Notes under the pieces: generated by a model | The model's input: the letters and a program-made list of their open reading frames with translations, nothing else | Database searches by the model: none | Told to the model about the DNA's origin: nothing | Assembly: GCA_027475525.1 (NCBI GenBank) | Contig: JAMWFC010000046.1 | Coordinates: 310,001 to 374,000 of the forward strand | Reading direction: 5' to 3' | Source of the DNA: Macrolepiota albuminosa | Taxonomy: Eukaryota > Basidiomycota > Agaricomycetes > Agaricales > Agaricaceae | DNA: 64,000 bases | Made by a program: the position numbers and the translations under genes | Shown: positions 53,243 to 64,000 of the stretch, piece by piece | Layout of the letters: the number at the start of each line of letters is the position of its first letter | How positions within the stretch are numbered: position 1 is the stretch's first letter

Positions 53243-55075
53243 CATCTCAATACTTATATTGACATGTAAACTTTATGTACAGACTATCCTACAATATGGT
53301 ACAGCAACTACCAAATGTACAACAAAGAAAAGAAAAAAAAACTGATTGACGAAGAATCCTTCAGACCTACAACTCCGGAGCACCACAGGACCCCTCCCCC
53401 ATTGTTGCCAGAGCCCCTGCCTCCCCCAAAACCCCAGAAACGCCCACTCCTGTGCTGGCCCCCCCTACTGCTGGTTCCATGGACAACAACATGGCCACCA
53501 CCCTCTTGTTATATGAGAGGAGAGGCTCCCCCTTGTCACCACCGTCTCCACCCACATTCTCAGAATGATTGGATTCTGCCTTTGGTGGACAGCCAGCAGA
53601 CGACCCAGCTGGCTGGCCCCCTGCACAACCTCCAGCAAGGAAGGACTGGATGCCAAGGCCATACCCTGCAAAATGAGGGCATGGGCTGAAGCACCCCCAT
53701 CGAGCAGAAGGCAGTGCTCCCATGCCCAGCCTGAAAAAGTCAGTGGGACCTCTGCAAGAACAAGGAATGGCTGCTTACGCATTGCCTCCCCCCGAGCAGC
53801 AGCCACACTCCCAACCAGCCAACCCCTCTGCCAGACCAAGCTTGCCTGTGCCCCCTTCACTCTACCCAACAACTCCTGCAGCTCTGCCGCCCTCATCTCC
53901 TGCAGCCGGAGTCTGGCATCTGCTCATCCCCCCTCCTGTTTCAGCCAGGCCCTCAAGTTGGCCACCTTCCCCTCCAGGGCTTTCTGGACCCAGCTTGTCT
54001 CCTCCCTCTCTGCCTGTAAATACTCCCATGCCTGCCTCTCTTACTGCACCTCTGAGTATGACTCTCAGAGCCTGGCTGTTAGGTGGCGCTTCCAAACCAC
54101 GGCCTTGTCAAGTTGGCACCGGTATGATGTGACATTTCCCCCCTCAGGCCCAGGAGCAACCCTAGACACAGGCTGACTTGTGCTGGGCAAGGGCTTGTGC
54201 CTCCTGGACCCTGAGGGACCCGCAACCTGAGACCTGGGGGACCTCCAGGCCTGCCAGGTGGGGGGCTGCTGCCCCTCGTCCAGCTCCTTGAGAGATGCCC
54301 ATTGGTTCCCCTTGTCCCTTCAAGGTCCCTCCAGTTCGTTGTTGTTATTCAACAACCTCACCACAGCAGGATGCTTGGCATGAACATGTCGGTGCACCTG
54401 CATCCTCTCCCTCTGTCCCTCCAGTGGTGCCACACTCGCTGACACCCTCCTCATCCTCACCTGTGTCCCCTGGCCCTCCCTCAAGCGCTACATTACCCAC
54501 TCCTCACTCCACCTCTGCTCCTGTGCCATGCACCTCACCCTCCATGCCAACTCCACCAAACAAAGCTCATGCTGAATGTGACAGGCCGCATGCATAGAGG
54601 TGTCCTGGCAGATCCCTGCCACTGGCTCTTTGAAGTCACACAACACCTTGCAACACATGCACATAACGTACTATCTGATGTCAGAAGGACCCAACGCAAT
54701 GACTATGCTGGGGGACCCCTGTAGCACCTCTGCACCCCCAGAAATTGCTCTGGCGTTACCTGAGCTTGGGAGATGAGTTGGGCAAGAAGGACAGGCCATA
54801 CCTGCCCCACCCCAAGCAAGGGCCAGTCGGAATGGGGACGAGAGGGGGACGGAACTGGCTGAACCTGCAGAGCTCCTGGGGGAGAAGATGGTCCAGGAGT
54901 AGGCATGGAAGGACCCACCACAGGGGGAGAGACCGGGGCCGGAAGTTGAACCCTGCCCCCTTGAAAGAATTGAACTGTGAACTAAAGGACAGTGTCACAC
55001 CATCACCTCCCATTATCCTCTGCCCTAACCAGCTCCACCTCCCCCCACATTCTGAACTTAGCCCAGAATCCTGCT
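53243..55075 (-). pseudogene. Degenerate copy of the 60.2-kb gag-like/coiled-coil gene
   Basis: Minus-strand frames resemble the gene at 60201-62316 in the same order. Near 54703-54921, GQVWPVLLAQLISQAQVTPE followed by QF..Q..YRGPPA parallels GQVWQVPATKQIPQANVTPE followed by QF..Q..HRGPP. Near 53465-53720, LLLDGGASAHALILQG, GASQLGRLLAVHQRQNPI and RMWVETVVTRG parallel DGSSSVFALIQQG, GIDQLGGLLAAHRHRNAV and GTWMEVAADAG. The intervening sequence is GC-rich, low-complexity and full of stops. Function unknown; the layout (N-terminal low complexity, Cys-rich part, coiled coil) could suit a structural or gag-like protein. Confidence 0.55.
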
Positions 55076-56440
55076 TCACTCTACCCTATAAGTTCTAGTG
55101 GTCCGTGTACTCCCGGAGCACCCTTGCACCTCTACCAAAACTCCAGATCTTGTCCTCCATTGCCTGGAGACACTCTGTAGACTTTGAGTCTGCCTAGTAA
55201 GGACCCACTTGCCTGGTAGCCTCTGTAACTCTTTAGCAGATGGCTTGCAAGGACCAGAAAATAAAATAGCGATCACATTATCGAGGTTGGTTACAGGAGG
55301 TGGAAGTACTTGATATACCTTCTGAATAGGCAATTCGAAAGCAATAAGATGCGCCTTCATCTTGCTCAGACCGGAGGCTGACACATGAGCATAACACAAG
55401 GACTTTCTCACCCTAGCAACTAATATCTGTTCAATCCAATTAAGGCGTTTTAACACGTCAGATATAGGGCCAATCCAAAAACCATTGGCTAGTGCGTTTT
55501 TTGGAACCATCCCATTGAATAATTGCTGTCTGCATGGTCGACAAACATGTTTACATGAGTGATCAATTACTGGTCCTCTCAGCTCCCTGATACAATCTGT
55601 ATCGGACAATTGTTCTATTCTGGTGACTCTTGGAACGCAGAGTACGTCTAGATAACCTTTCACACTCTTGAGAGTATTCATATCAGCTACAGGATGTAGG
55701 AGACCACATACCGCACAGCCTGCTTCCTCCACGTATCTATGTCCTGTACCAGAACAAAAATTTCCTACGACATCCATGGTTCGCATTTTACTAAGAGGAT
55801 GTGGCGGAAATACCACACTTTCATCTGGATCTGGATATTCTTGTTCAAGAGGTACGGCAATGCCTTGTTCAATGCACGTTGATTTACAGGTATGTCTACA
55901 GGTACTGTGACGACAAGGATATGATTGGCTCTGTTTACGTGTGCAATGGGCAATTGCCCGCCTTGCTGCGTCTTTGGTTTGTTTATCTGGTTCAGCCCAT
56001 AATACCGTAGTGTTGATGACACACGATGGGCAACTGTGACCATCAAACTTTGAGGACAATTCTTCCTTCAATATAGAAGTACTCATACTGATGCCGTGCA
56101 TGCGGGCAACCAGACGGATATTTTTTATAGACAAGTGGTCGACTATCTCTCATACAGGTATTTGCGCGTGCACAAAGCCTTTTGTCATGGAATATGACGC
56201 AAGACCGCTGGCATCTACATGATCAACATATTTGAACACCCGTCCTACCAGGACGTGCTCATGACCAGCAGACACATGCGGACTAACTGCCTCTACAGGA
56301 AATGAATAAAACTTGGTGCCACCAAAGTGAATAACGGGATGCGGGGTGTCTTTCTTCTAGTAGTGCAGTGTACGAACATGGGGTTGTAAGCCTAACGATG
56401 GACATAATACATTATACGGGTAGGGATGATGCACACGTTC
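55076..56440 (-). pseudogene. Helitron N-terminal gene with SAP-like and DUF6570-like parts
   Basis: A 352-codon frame ends at 55076 and upstream coding extends to about 56440 behind a TGA near 56146 (TPHPVIHFGGTKFYSFPVEA, HEHVLVGRVFKYVDHVDASG). The main frame opens with SIKNIRLVARMHGISMSTSI and LKEELSSKFDGHSCPSC, which looks like a short SAP-type motif. A Cys/His-rich segment follows (CRHSTCRHTCKSTC), then CAVCGLLHPVADM, CRPCRQQLFNGMVPKNALAN, GFWIGPISDVLKRLNWIEQI and DNVIAILFSGPCKPSAKELQ. This is the DUF6570-type region found upstream of Helitron Rep in fungi. From about 55205 downstream the similarity stops and no Rep or helicase follows, so it is truncated. Confidence 0.7.
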
Positions 56441-57198
56441 CATAGTAAGAATAACAATATGTAGGTAATATGAATAGGCAAACTAATCAGTCAATTTGAA
56501 TTAACCTATTTCAATCCTAAAAGATGATAGAAGCAAGCAACCCACTCAGTATCAAGGGAACAGACAATCTATAAGCCAAAATCAAATAAATTGATACAAC
56601 GAAATAAGCAATGTATCAACGCGGAAATGCACATGCTTCAAAACAAAGAGAAAAGAACACAATCCCGTGGGATGGGAGAATCCATGGAAAAGAAGTTGCC
56701 TGTGAGACAGTTAAAGGTTTTGTAGACAGGGAGACGCAACAAATTGGGTCGGTCTTATCTTTCCAAACACGTTGAATAGGAGAGATAAAATATATCTGAA
56801 TTGCTAAGAAGCCAGACAGACAGTCGACCCTTAAGCGTTGTCTGAATTATACCGATGCAACGTGACATGAGAACAAGAAGCCATGCAGATAGTCGACCCT
56901 GAAAAGATGCTTATAATAGACGTCTGCCATACGACACGAGACAGCATCAGCTCACCAGACATTCCGTAGCCCATCTTATCATCGCATACATATATACACA
57001 AATGAACAACGAGTACGACAAAAGCAATGCAAGTGCGTACTGAATGAAGCCTTTTAGAATTATAAAAGAAAAATATATATATTTACATGGACATTGACAT
57101 AGGAAGTACCTTGGAACGACATGTTGAGTATGATGAGCATAGGGGGAAAGCATGACTCCATGACATTCTTCAGGTAAAATGAAAATATATATGTATCG
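56441..57198. other. No gene seen
   Basis: AT-rich stretch between the minus-strand Helitron fragment and the plus-strand gene at 57199. Two similar phrases (AGACAGACAGTCGACCCTTAAG near 56815 and AGATAGTCGACCCTGAAAAG near 56886) hint at a diverged 70-bp tandem repeat. Promoters for both neighbours probably lie here. Confidence 0.4.
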
Positions 57199-58316
57199 CG
57201 TACACACATAGAGTTAGTGTCTTGTGAAGAATCCAGAATGGAAAAGTATGGTAGTCATATGGCAGTACGAAAGCCCAAAAATATGGAGAATCCTACTAGC
57301 AGACCAGGATGGCAAGGTAACAAACGAGGAAGCAATATTCACGGTGTACGGTGCAATAGCAGACATAGATCTGCCCCCATTCAAGATAGGAGAATCTATA
57401 AAGTGAGTGTTCAATGATGCTACACATATTGAAGATGGCTGATAGGGATGTAGTGAATTCGATCGGAAGTGTAAATGCCTCAAACAGTCAATAAAACTGG
57501 ATGGGCTTGGCACACAGCAGTTCGACAACGCCATGGCTGCGGTGAAAACAGTATACAAAGCATTTGACTGGGAGTTCAAAGAGGGCAAACTGGAAGAATG
57601 GTCAGAAGAAATGTCAGACGAAGGAAACAAGATATTGTATGCAAACAATAGGGTATTTACACCCACAAAGGACTTGGACAAACGAGAAGTTCACATTCCG
57701 TTCGAAAAGGATACTGACCCCAATGGATTGCTTGAAAAAATTGCACGAGGGGGATTCAAGAGAACATCAAACAATGTCGTCGAGTATGCGCAAGCAAGGA
57801 TAACATTGGAAGGAGATAAAACGTAAGAATATACAGACAACGACCATAAAACAAAGATGCTCACACAAATCAAAGGTTCAAGAGGATCAAACTGCAGACC
57901 TTCCGAATCGGCAATATAGTTGCGGTGCAGGTATCCTTCGCAGTTGTTCCATTGAGGGGAGGGAAGTACAAGATGTTAACAGTTTTGAGATCGATAACGC
58001 TGCTGGACAAAACATTTGCACTAGTGAGCGGCCATATAAACAATAAATGTATTCTTCTCACTCTGACAATTACCAAGAAGAGGAAGGGGCAACCGCTCAA
58101 ATGCAAAGACTATGAGCCGGTGAAAAGATTCTTCTCACTCTGACAATTACCAAGAAGAGGAAGGGGCAACCGCTCAAATGCAAAGACTATGAGCCGGTGA
58201 AAAGGAAGCTCCGAACGTATGAAGACGATGGAGAACCCCAACAGAGGGCCGGCAAGGCGGTCAGTACCGGCAATTTCGAGCAACAAATGTTGAATTACAT
58301 GAACATTGACGACTGA
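57199..58316 (+). CDS. Member of a repeated basidiomycete gene family (copy 2)
   Basis: Exon-like pieces are: about 57214-57401 (NPEWKSMVVIWQYESPKIWR, EEAIFTVYGAIADIDLPPFK) ending at a GTGAGT donor; about 57440-57822 (SIKLDGLGTQQFDNAMAAVK, KAFDWEFKEGKLEEWSEEMS, DPNGLLEKIARGGFKRTSNN); and about 57878-58316 (LQTFRIGNIVAVQVSFAVVP, MLTVLRSITLLDKTF). The order and spacing match the gene at 48818-50036, e.g. GALARILSDG / GLLEKIARGG and SFRVGHLVEATVTF / TFRIGNIVAVQVSF. An exact 77-bp tandem duplication (58051-58204) shifts the frame and creates a stop. If it is counted once, the last exon stays open to TGA 58314-58316 with the acidic end NYMNIDD. First exon and start not resolved. Confidence 0.55.
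58051..58204. repeat. Exact 77-bp tandem duplication inside an exon
   Basis: 58051-58127 and 58128-58204 are identical, starting ATTCTTCTCACTCTGAC and ending GAGCCGGTGAAAAG. Neighbouring bases differ, so the unit is exactly 77 bp, which is not a multiple of three. It breaks an otherwise open exon. Confidence 0.95.
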
Positions 58317-60200
58317 TATCTTACGATGGCTTTGATACTACCTCTTGAGACATTTTTACCCAACGCGGTCCGTTATATTTTCACCGAGTTATCCTATTTC
58401 TCACATCTGGTCAATCGGTCGTCCCTGCTGAATTGTTCCGCAAGCTCTCATTGCCGTTCCCTCATTGCCTTTCTATATTAACCTGAGTACTGAGCACCAC
58501 ATATACCACCGTCCATAGCGCTAACATACAATATACTACCGCCCACATCATGTTGTGTCGGTTGTTTGTGTTTTTTTTTTGGTATTTTTCCCAGTTAATA
58601 AAGTAATAACTAAGTGTCATCATCAAAACAACATGTCGTAATAAGTGTCATCACATCAAAAAAATACATCAATTATATAATCGACCATATGGACGAATGG
58701 TTTGGCAATACCTACCAAAGGGAATTATATGTATATATTATTATTATAATTATAATTATTATAATAATAATTATTTTTTCTCCCTTAATGCTTGATCAAT
58801 GAATTATCTAAGTATGATACCTTTTAGCATCAAAAACCCAATGAAGAAAGCTTGCCACCACCGCGAGCAAAATCCACTATTTACATAAAGGAAGAGTTTG
58901 AAGGATAAGGCTATTATGATAGAAAGGGCCTGTTAGGATGCGACTAAGCCAGCAAGCAAGGTTGGACCCAACCCCTGGTGGCTGTATATCAGTCGAATAT
59001 ACAATTGATACACAGCCACTATATGCATGAAATTACACGCTATTACTATATTGACAATAAATAATTAAATATACTGTGCAACGGCCGCATATTTGAATGG
59101 TACACAGCCACAACAACAAATAGATCATATATTTATTCATTTATTTATTTATTTATAAATGAGTGAATACTTTGGAGGAGGCCGACGTCCTATGCGCCTC
59201 TTCACCTGGGTGGCTGCATACCTGGGACCAAAACAATGTACTGGTTTCAGACAGCAATAACATACTCACGAAGAAATGCTATCACACACAGATGTGATGA
59301 TACATACAAACCCTAAGATGCCCTTTTGATTTTATGTAGCTGGCAAGCCACAACGCTGACTTAAAATGCATAGGTAAATGAACAATGGTATTATAATCCA
59401 ATATTATAACTCACTGGATATTTGTATTAACCCTCTATCTCTCTCTCTCTCCTCTCTCCCCCCCCCATCCCCTTCCCCTCATTCAGTCAAAATATAGTTA
59501 TGCTCTAACCAATCATAATCAGCATCAAAATCGGCATTGGATGTATTATATATTACCTGTGTTGACCCCAGGGCACCTGTACCCAAAATATGGTTCAAGG
59601 TGGCCATGTCTTGTCATTGAGGATAGTGAAACCAAAGTCACGCTTGCCGATAATCGGCAGTCTATTCGGTGATCACGTTCCATGTGGATCCGCTGATGCC
59701 GAGCATCTGATGATTGGCAGTCTATTCAGCGATCACATTCCATGAGGATCCGCTGAATGCCGAGCATCTTAGGATCGACCCTGTATGTGATCAGTGATAT
59801 ATTGTACCATTTGAGGCTTTGGAACGACACACTGCATAGGTCTTACGCAACCGGCAAGGAGTCTAAGTGAGTAATGACATTCCCATCCATCCTTTACGAC
59901 CTTTATATTGTATAAGCGTTGCATATGACATTCACAACACATGAAACAATAAATGACGAAAACGCACTTGAAAAGTTTAGTTAAAAATACATGAACTTTG
60001 CAGAGGATTCAAAACTATCTGTATGGACACAACACTCTTATTGTTACTTACATACAAACTCAGGGTTTATTTTTATTTATTCATCTAAGCGATGTGGTGG
60101 TGGCTATGCATTCATAGCGGTAATAGAAGTAGAATCTTGATGCCATCATAACGAAAGGGTAGATAAGAAAAACATTTCGACCATCCATCCTTCTTTGACT
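58317..60200. other. Intergenic; simple repeats and a 2-copy tandem repeat
   Basis: No gene is seen. A (TTA/TAA)n tract lies at 58735-58785, (ATTT)n at 59130-59155 and a CT-rich microsatellite at 59432-59465. At about 59652-59775 a unit of about 62 bp is present twice (GGCAGTCTATTC, then GATCACRTTCCATG and GGATCCGCTGA..GCCGAGCATCT) with several differences. Confidence 0.6.
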
Positions 60201-62316
60201 ATGTCGCGCCACTCTACCCCTAACCGTTCACCTACGCCACCCCCGCCTGGTGATAATTCAACTGCTTCATGGCTATGCTACGAGGAGCGCTGTCTAGACG
60301 AGCGGCGGATAGCAGCCCTTTTCCAGCAGCATAAGTAGTTTCCCGGCATGTCTGCATACTCACCAGGCATGCCCTCCCCCCCAGAGATGGCAGGCTGGTC
60401 TATGGGATCAAGTTCATTGACACTGACATCTGACCCATTGGCACCAGAGAGGAGCACGCAGACAGCTGGTCCGAGCAGCTCAGTCCAATCAGCACCTGCT
60501 GCGAGCTCGTCGACACGTACTGAACAGCCTGTTCTCGGGCCCGGTCAGGTATGGCAAGTCCCGGCAACGAAGCAGATCCCTCAAGCCAATGTGACACCGG
60601 AGCAATTTGCCATGGCCCAAAACTGGCACCGTGGCCCTCCCACCCTCAAGTGGTGTCAGAACAAGGGTCCTGTGAGTGTTCTCCTGGCCCGGTCATGTGT
60701 CCTAACCATCACCAGTGCTCGTTATGCTCATGTCGAGGTGAACCATGCGAATTCGAGGCACCAGTGGCAAAATCTTGCAGGGATAATTCTGTGTGTGTTT
60801 CCTGTCGAGCCCAGCACGAGCGATGCTCCGTGGCTCAGGCATGGAAGGCATCTTGCATGAGCAAAGAACAGGGGTGGAACATGCCCTGGGTGCTGAGCCA
60901 GTTGGCTAGTGCATCCAGATCGAGGGCCAAGGAGTCAGGTGGGGCACAGGCTGGGAGTTCATCGAGAGGAAGGAAGGCAAAGGCGTCAACTACACAGCAG
61001 GATAAGGGGAAGCACAGAGCTTCACCTGCGTTGACGGAGGAAGCGCCAACGGCTCGGCATGATAAGGGAAAGTGCCGAGCATCGCCGGAGCCATACTTTG
61101 GGGAGGCAAGGAATTCGGGTTCGATATTATTTAATTGCGTGCATGGACACATGAATACAAAGTCATTGAGTGCGGGTAATGTGCCCAGGTCAAAGGCGAG
61201 GAGTCAAGTGGAGCGTGGCCTGAGGGTTCATCGAAGGATGTGGGGTCGGTTGAGGCACAGACAGAGGGTTTGTTGCAAGGAGGAAGGGTGGAAGCGTCGT
61301 CTCCACAACAGGACAAAGGGAAGCACCGAGCTTCGACCGAGTCGGTGGAGATAATAGGGTACAAGCGTGTGCAGAGGTCCCCAAGCTTGGACATGTCGGA
61401 TATCCATGAAATCCTCCTGATACCTGTCCAATTGTCTATTGATGAGGAAACGCGCCAGCAGTTGCAGGAGGCCCTGGCAAATGGGTACCAGATAACATTA
61501 CAGCTGCACCACACATGAGAGGATCTTCAGCGGGAACGACGCGCTCAGGAGGCCATGCAGGAAGAGAGGAATGCGGCTATTCGTGGCAGGGACAGAGCAT
61601 TTGGAGACAGGGATGCTGCTTTAGTGGCATGCGTGGCTATTGAAGACAAGTTGGCTGGTTTGCGAGCGCGAGTAGAGAATATCGAGAATCAAGGGTTGGA
61701 CAATGCAGCACCCAGGGCATCGGAGATAGAGGAGGTACAACAGGCAATATGGCAAGTGGAGGCAGCACAGCCATGGATTTTAAGGAGGAGGAACTGGCTG
61801 TTGAACGTGTTGGCATCGTCCCATGAAGATGTTATGTGTAAGTGACCCTATGTCCCATACCATATACCTGATACATCTTCATGCCCAGGAATGGTGCACG
61901 AGTACTGACTGTTATTGGATGGTAGTTCCTCGGTGTTTGCCCTCATCCAGCAAGGGCTGCCCCAGCAGATCCCACCAGAGATTATGCAAGGAATCGATCA
62001 ATTGGGAGGTCTGTTAGCAGCACACCGACACAGGAATGCAGTGACACTGGGAACTTGGATGGAAGTGGCAGCGGACGCTGGCCAGCCCATGCCAACATGG
62101 AATGAAATAATTGCAATGTTGGTATCAACTTTAGAAGAAGAAATGACAACAGTGGAGGCAGGTGAAGCCGCAGTGATGGCAGCAATGACGGGCAGAGGGG
62201 CAATGGCAACAGCGGCGATGGTTGAAGCGGCAATGGTCGAAGCAGAAGCAGCAGCAACAATGACCGTGGGAGAGACAGAGGAGGAAGATGAGGTTGGGAG
62301 GAGGCCCCTATCATAA
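60201..62316 (+). pseudogene. Gag-like/coiled-coil gene family member, interrupted
   Basis: ATG 60201 opens MSRHSTPNRSPTPPPPGDNS; a TAG at 60336 interrupts. The next ATG (60348) leads through Ser-rich sequence to GPGQVWQVPATKQIPQANVT and EQFAMAQNWHRGPP. After a frame change a Cys-rich part follows (CECSPGPVMCPNHHQCSLCS, then CRDNSVCVSCRAQHERC), a possible zinc-binding array. Lys/Ser repeats with two DKGK(H/C)RAS units come next, then a coiled-coil segment (EERNAAIRGRDRAFGDRDAA). An intron-like gap near 61846-61912 leads to SSVFALIQQGLPQQIPPE, DQLGGLLAAHRHRNAVTLG and a Met/Ala/Glu-rich tail ending TAA 62314-62316. A degenerate inverted relative occupies 53243-55075. Function unknown. Confidence 0.5.
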
Positions 62317-62376
62317 TTTCTTGCTCACAACCCTAAATGTTGTACATTGTATATGTCGTACTGTATATGGTTAAAC

Positions 62377-62436
62377 GTTGTATATAGTGTACTACAGATG
62401 TATATAGTGTACTACAGATGTAGATAGTGTACTACA
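62377..62436. repeat. 20-bp tandem repeat, three units
   Basis: GTATATAGTGTACTACAGAT and close variants occur three times in a row (62377-62436) in the 3' flank of the preceding gene. Confidence 0.85.
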
Positions 62437-63136
62437 TTGGACTAACGGGCTATACATCAGGATGGTGTGATACTGACAATGTGATCGGATGACTTAGACA
62501 TGCTAATAATCAATTGTATTTAACAAGCCTACGTTATCACAATCAGAAACTTGAAGTATTAAACAGTGTAGGGGAATAACAAATCATGATACTATGATAC
62601 CGATTAAGGTGTTTTGGTAATCCTTTTACCTACTGGCAATAAAGCTCAGTTAGCTGAACATTGACGATCCAGGTTGGCATAAAGACATTATATACAAAAA
62701 TATGAACGGTTGACTAGTAGTAAGCACTAATGGCACCCAATTGTGTTTCCTTGAAAAAAAAAAAAAGTGAAAAGGAAAACTGTTATGCCATTTTCAATGT
62801 ATCAATTTCTGATAGAAAAAAGTCTTCAGACAGAGGAAATTTGCTGGTTTCTATTGTAAAACCTAGCTATGAAACAGGCAACAGTTTTCTTTGCCCTTTG
62901 TTTTTGATAAGAAACAAATTATGGCCTCAGTAGTGAAGTATTAATGTAATTATTAGCTGCACTGATACAAATGATTAATAAAGGGTCTTCTACTATTATT
63001 ATGAAACCGTTCCACTAAAGATGTTTAATCTATAAGAGCTTTACTGACAATAGAGCAAAGACGACATACCATTCAATGTTCCTCATGAGGAATTCCTTGT
63101 CCATCAAAAGCTTTCGTTGTGAGATGGGTCCGTTTG
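62437..63136. other. No gene seen
   Basis: AT-rich. The 67-codon open frame at 62730 contains a Lys run encoded by poly-A and has no other support. Confidence 0.4.
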
Positions 63137-63919
63137 TCATGATGCGTATAGCTCCTGACTCAAGGTCAATGAACAAGCGAACCAAGAGGTCAAAATATAC
63201 AGACAAACAAGATGAGCGGGTCTAATCTGATACAGCACATCTGAATACCTCTCCGTCACCTGGAGAATCCCCTGACAAGACATGGTGCGCATCTTGATTC
63301 CAGAGGGGCGATGGGAAGATGTGTGAGGGCGCCACAATAGGATATCGTGGTAGTGCTCCATGTGGTAGTAAATTGAGGATGAAAGAACGTGTTGGGTGTC
63401 TTTGACCATATGTCTTGCTAGTGCAAACAACAAAACCCCAGTCCGTAACAGCATTTGAAAATGCTGAAGTCCGTAACATCATTATACGAGCATCCCGGGA
63501 GCACTATAGATTATGGCTCGTCGACGCACAACGGCCGCTTAAACAGCGAATGTCTCGCTGGTAAGGGTCGTAGCGTGCCGAGTCGTCTCTGCCATCATAC
63601 TTAGAGGGAGGAGCACCACCAAGGGGCACACGAGGGAGCAGATAAAGACATAAAGGAAAAAATAGTGGGACGAAGTAGAGAAGCTCAGATTGGAGAAGAC
63701 ATCAAATCGAGTAGTACGTGCCTTGGTTTTGAGAAACAAAGCATATAAATACCTCTGCTTAGGCGAGGAGATACTTGGAATCATGATGTCAATGATACGG
63801 TGGTGGCAACCTGTATTTGTCACGAACACATCAATAAGGGATATAGAAACAGCAATGGTGAACAACCACAAGAAAACACATACGATTTGGAGTAGAGTCT
63901 GAAGTAAGTAGTATGGCAA
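63137..63919 (-). pseudogene. Relative of the 25.9-kb WRP..TS..SG..MR gene, minus strand
   Basis: The minus-strand frame from about 63454 contains YYHMEHYHDILLWRPHTSS followed by HRPSGIKMRT and GILQVTERYSDVLYQ. This aligns with HIDDIQCWRPRTSPYSFSG and VGFTIVTRRYLDVL at 25.9 kb: D-I-x-x-WRP-x-TS-x4-SG-x2-MR, then G-x3-VT-x-RY-x-DVL. Upstream, MMAETTRHATTLTSETFAV (63598-63542) starts near a stop, and TAA/TGA codons lie between it and the WRP segment. To the right a hydrophobic open stretch (63600-63900) has no recognised domain. The gene is either spliced with unresolved introns or broken. Confidence 0.4.
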
Positions 63920-64000
63920 TCCAAATAACTGTCGGAAGAGTCTGAATAAGAATATTTAACTTTGAGCATAGCCCGTTGTTGCTCCATGTTAAGCCATGGC

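Noticed and set aside
53367..54176. Plus-strand GC-rich open frames as genes
   Set aside because: They are antisense to the minus-strand relative of the 60.2-kb gene, which shows motif-level similarity.
62730..62933. 67-codon open frame as a small gene
   Set aside because: It contains a poly-A-encoded Lys run, lies in AT-rich DNA and shows no splice, domain or paralogue support.

Overview
The window looks like a transposon-dense region of a basidiomycete (probably Agaricomycete) nuclear genome. This rests on short GT-AG introns in the few host-like genes, Helitron proteins of the DUF6570 / Helitron_like_N / PIF1 type, Ty3/Gypsy and Ty1/Copia relics, TG...CA solo LTRs with short target-site duplications (TSDs), and a PEX11-like fragment. 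No rRNA gene, CRISPR array or convincing functional tRNA is present. Almost everything is mobile DNA or its debris, and only a few genes could be host genes.

Layout. 1-11626: two copies of an 8,268-bp tandem unit (the left copy enters the window part-way through). The unit holds a Copia pol relic, a Gypsy pol relic broken by an LTR fragment, and a solo LTR with a perfect TSD. 11627-14629: no recognisable gene. 14630-19490: a dead Helitron (H1) whose helicase is split by four later insertions: a solo LTR, an inverted LTR, a P/Q-rich segment and a tRNA-headed SINE. 19490-20660: tandem repeats and hairpins. 20662-22866: a five-exon host-like gene with two SUMO-interacting-motif-like sequences. 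23842-24402: a 561-bp LTR element in miniature (TRIM) whose LTRs hold a tRNA-like fold without an anticodon arm. 24750-27230: AT-rich repeats and an unrecognised spliced gene on the minus strand.

27545-42548: a solo LTR, then two related AT-rich Helitrons in the same direction. H2 (28857-34835) has one reading frame of about 1,990 codons broken only by two TGA codons, and ends abruptly inside the helicase. A GC-rich fragment of another transposon protein follows. H3 (about 36010-42548) lacks its N-terminus but keeps a complete helicase C-terminus joined to a cysteine-protease-like domain.

42640-50040: a cluster of spliced, host-like or TE-associated genes on both strands, plus a PEX11 gene fragment that ends in a minisatellite. 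50680-53242: nested LTRs, a 289-bp MITE with hairpin ends and a chromodomain Gypsy integrase tail. 53370-56440: a degenerate gag-like gene and a Helitron N-terminal gene, both on the minus strand. 57200-64000: relatives of genes seen earlier in the window (the 48.8-kb, 53.4-kb and 25.9-kb families).

Two exact tandem duplications are both precisely 77 bp (26937 and 58051). One breaks a gene that becomes open again when the repeat is collapsed. Unmerged assembly overlaps are therefore a serious possibility and should be excluded before any biology is drawn from them or from the 8.3-kb duplication.
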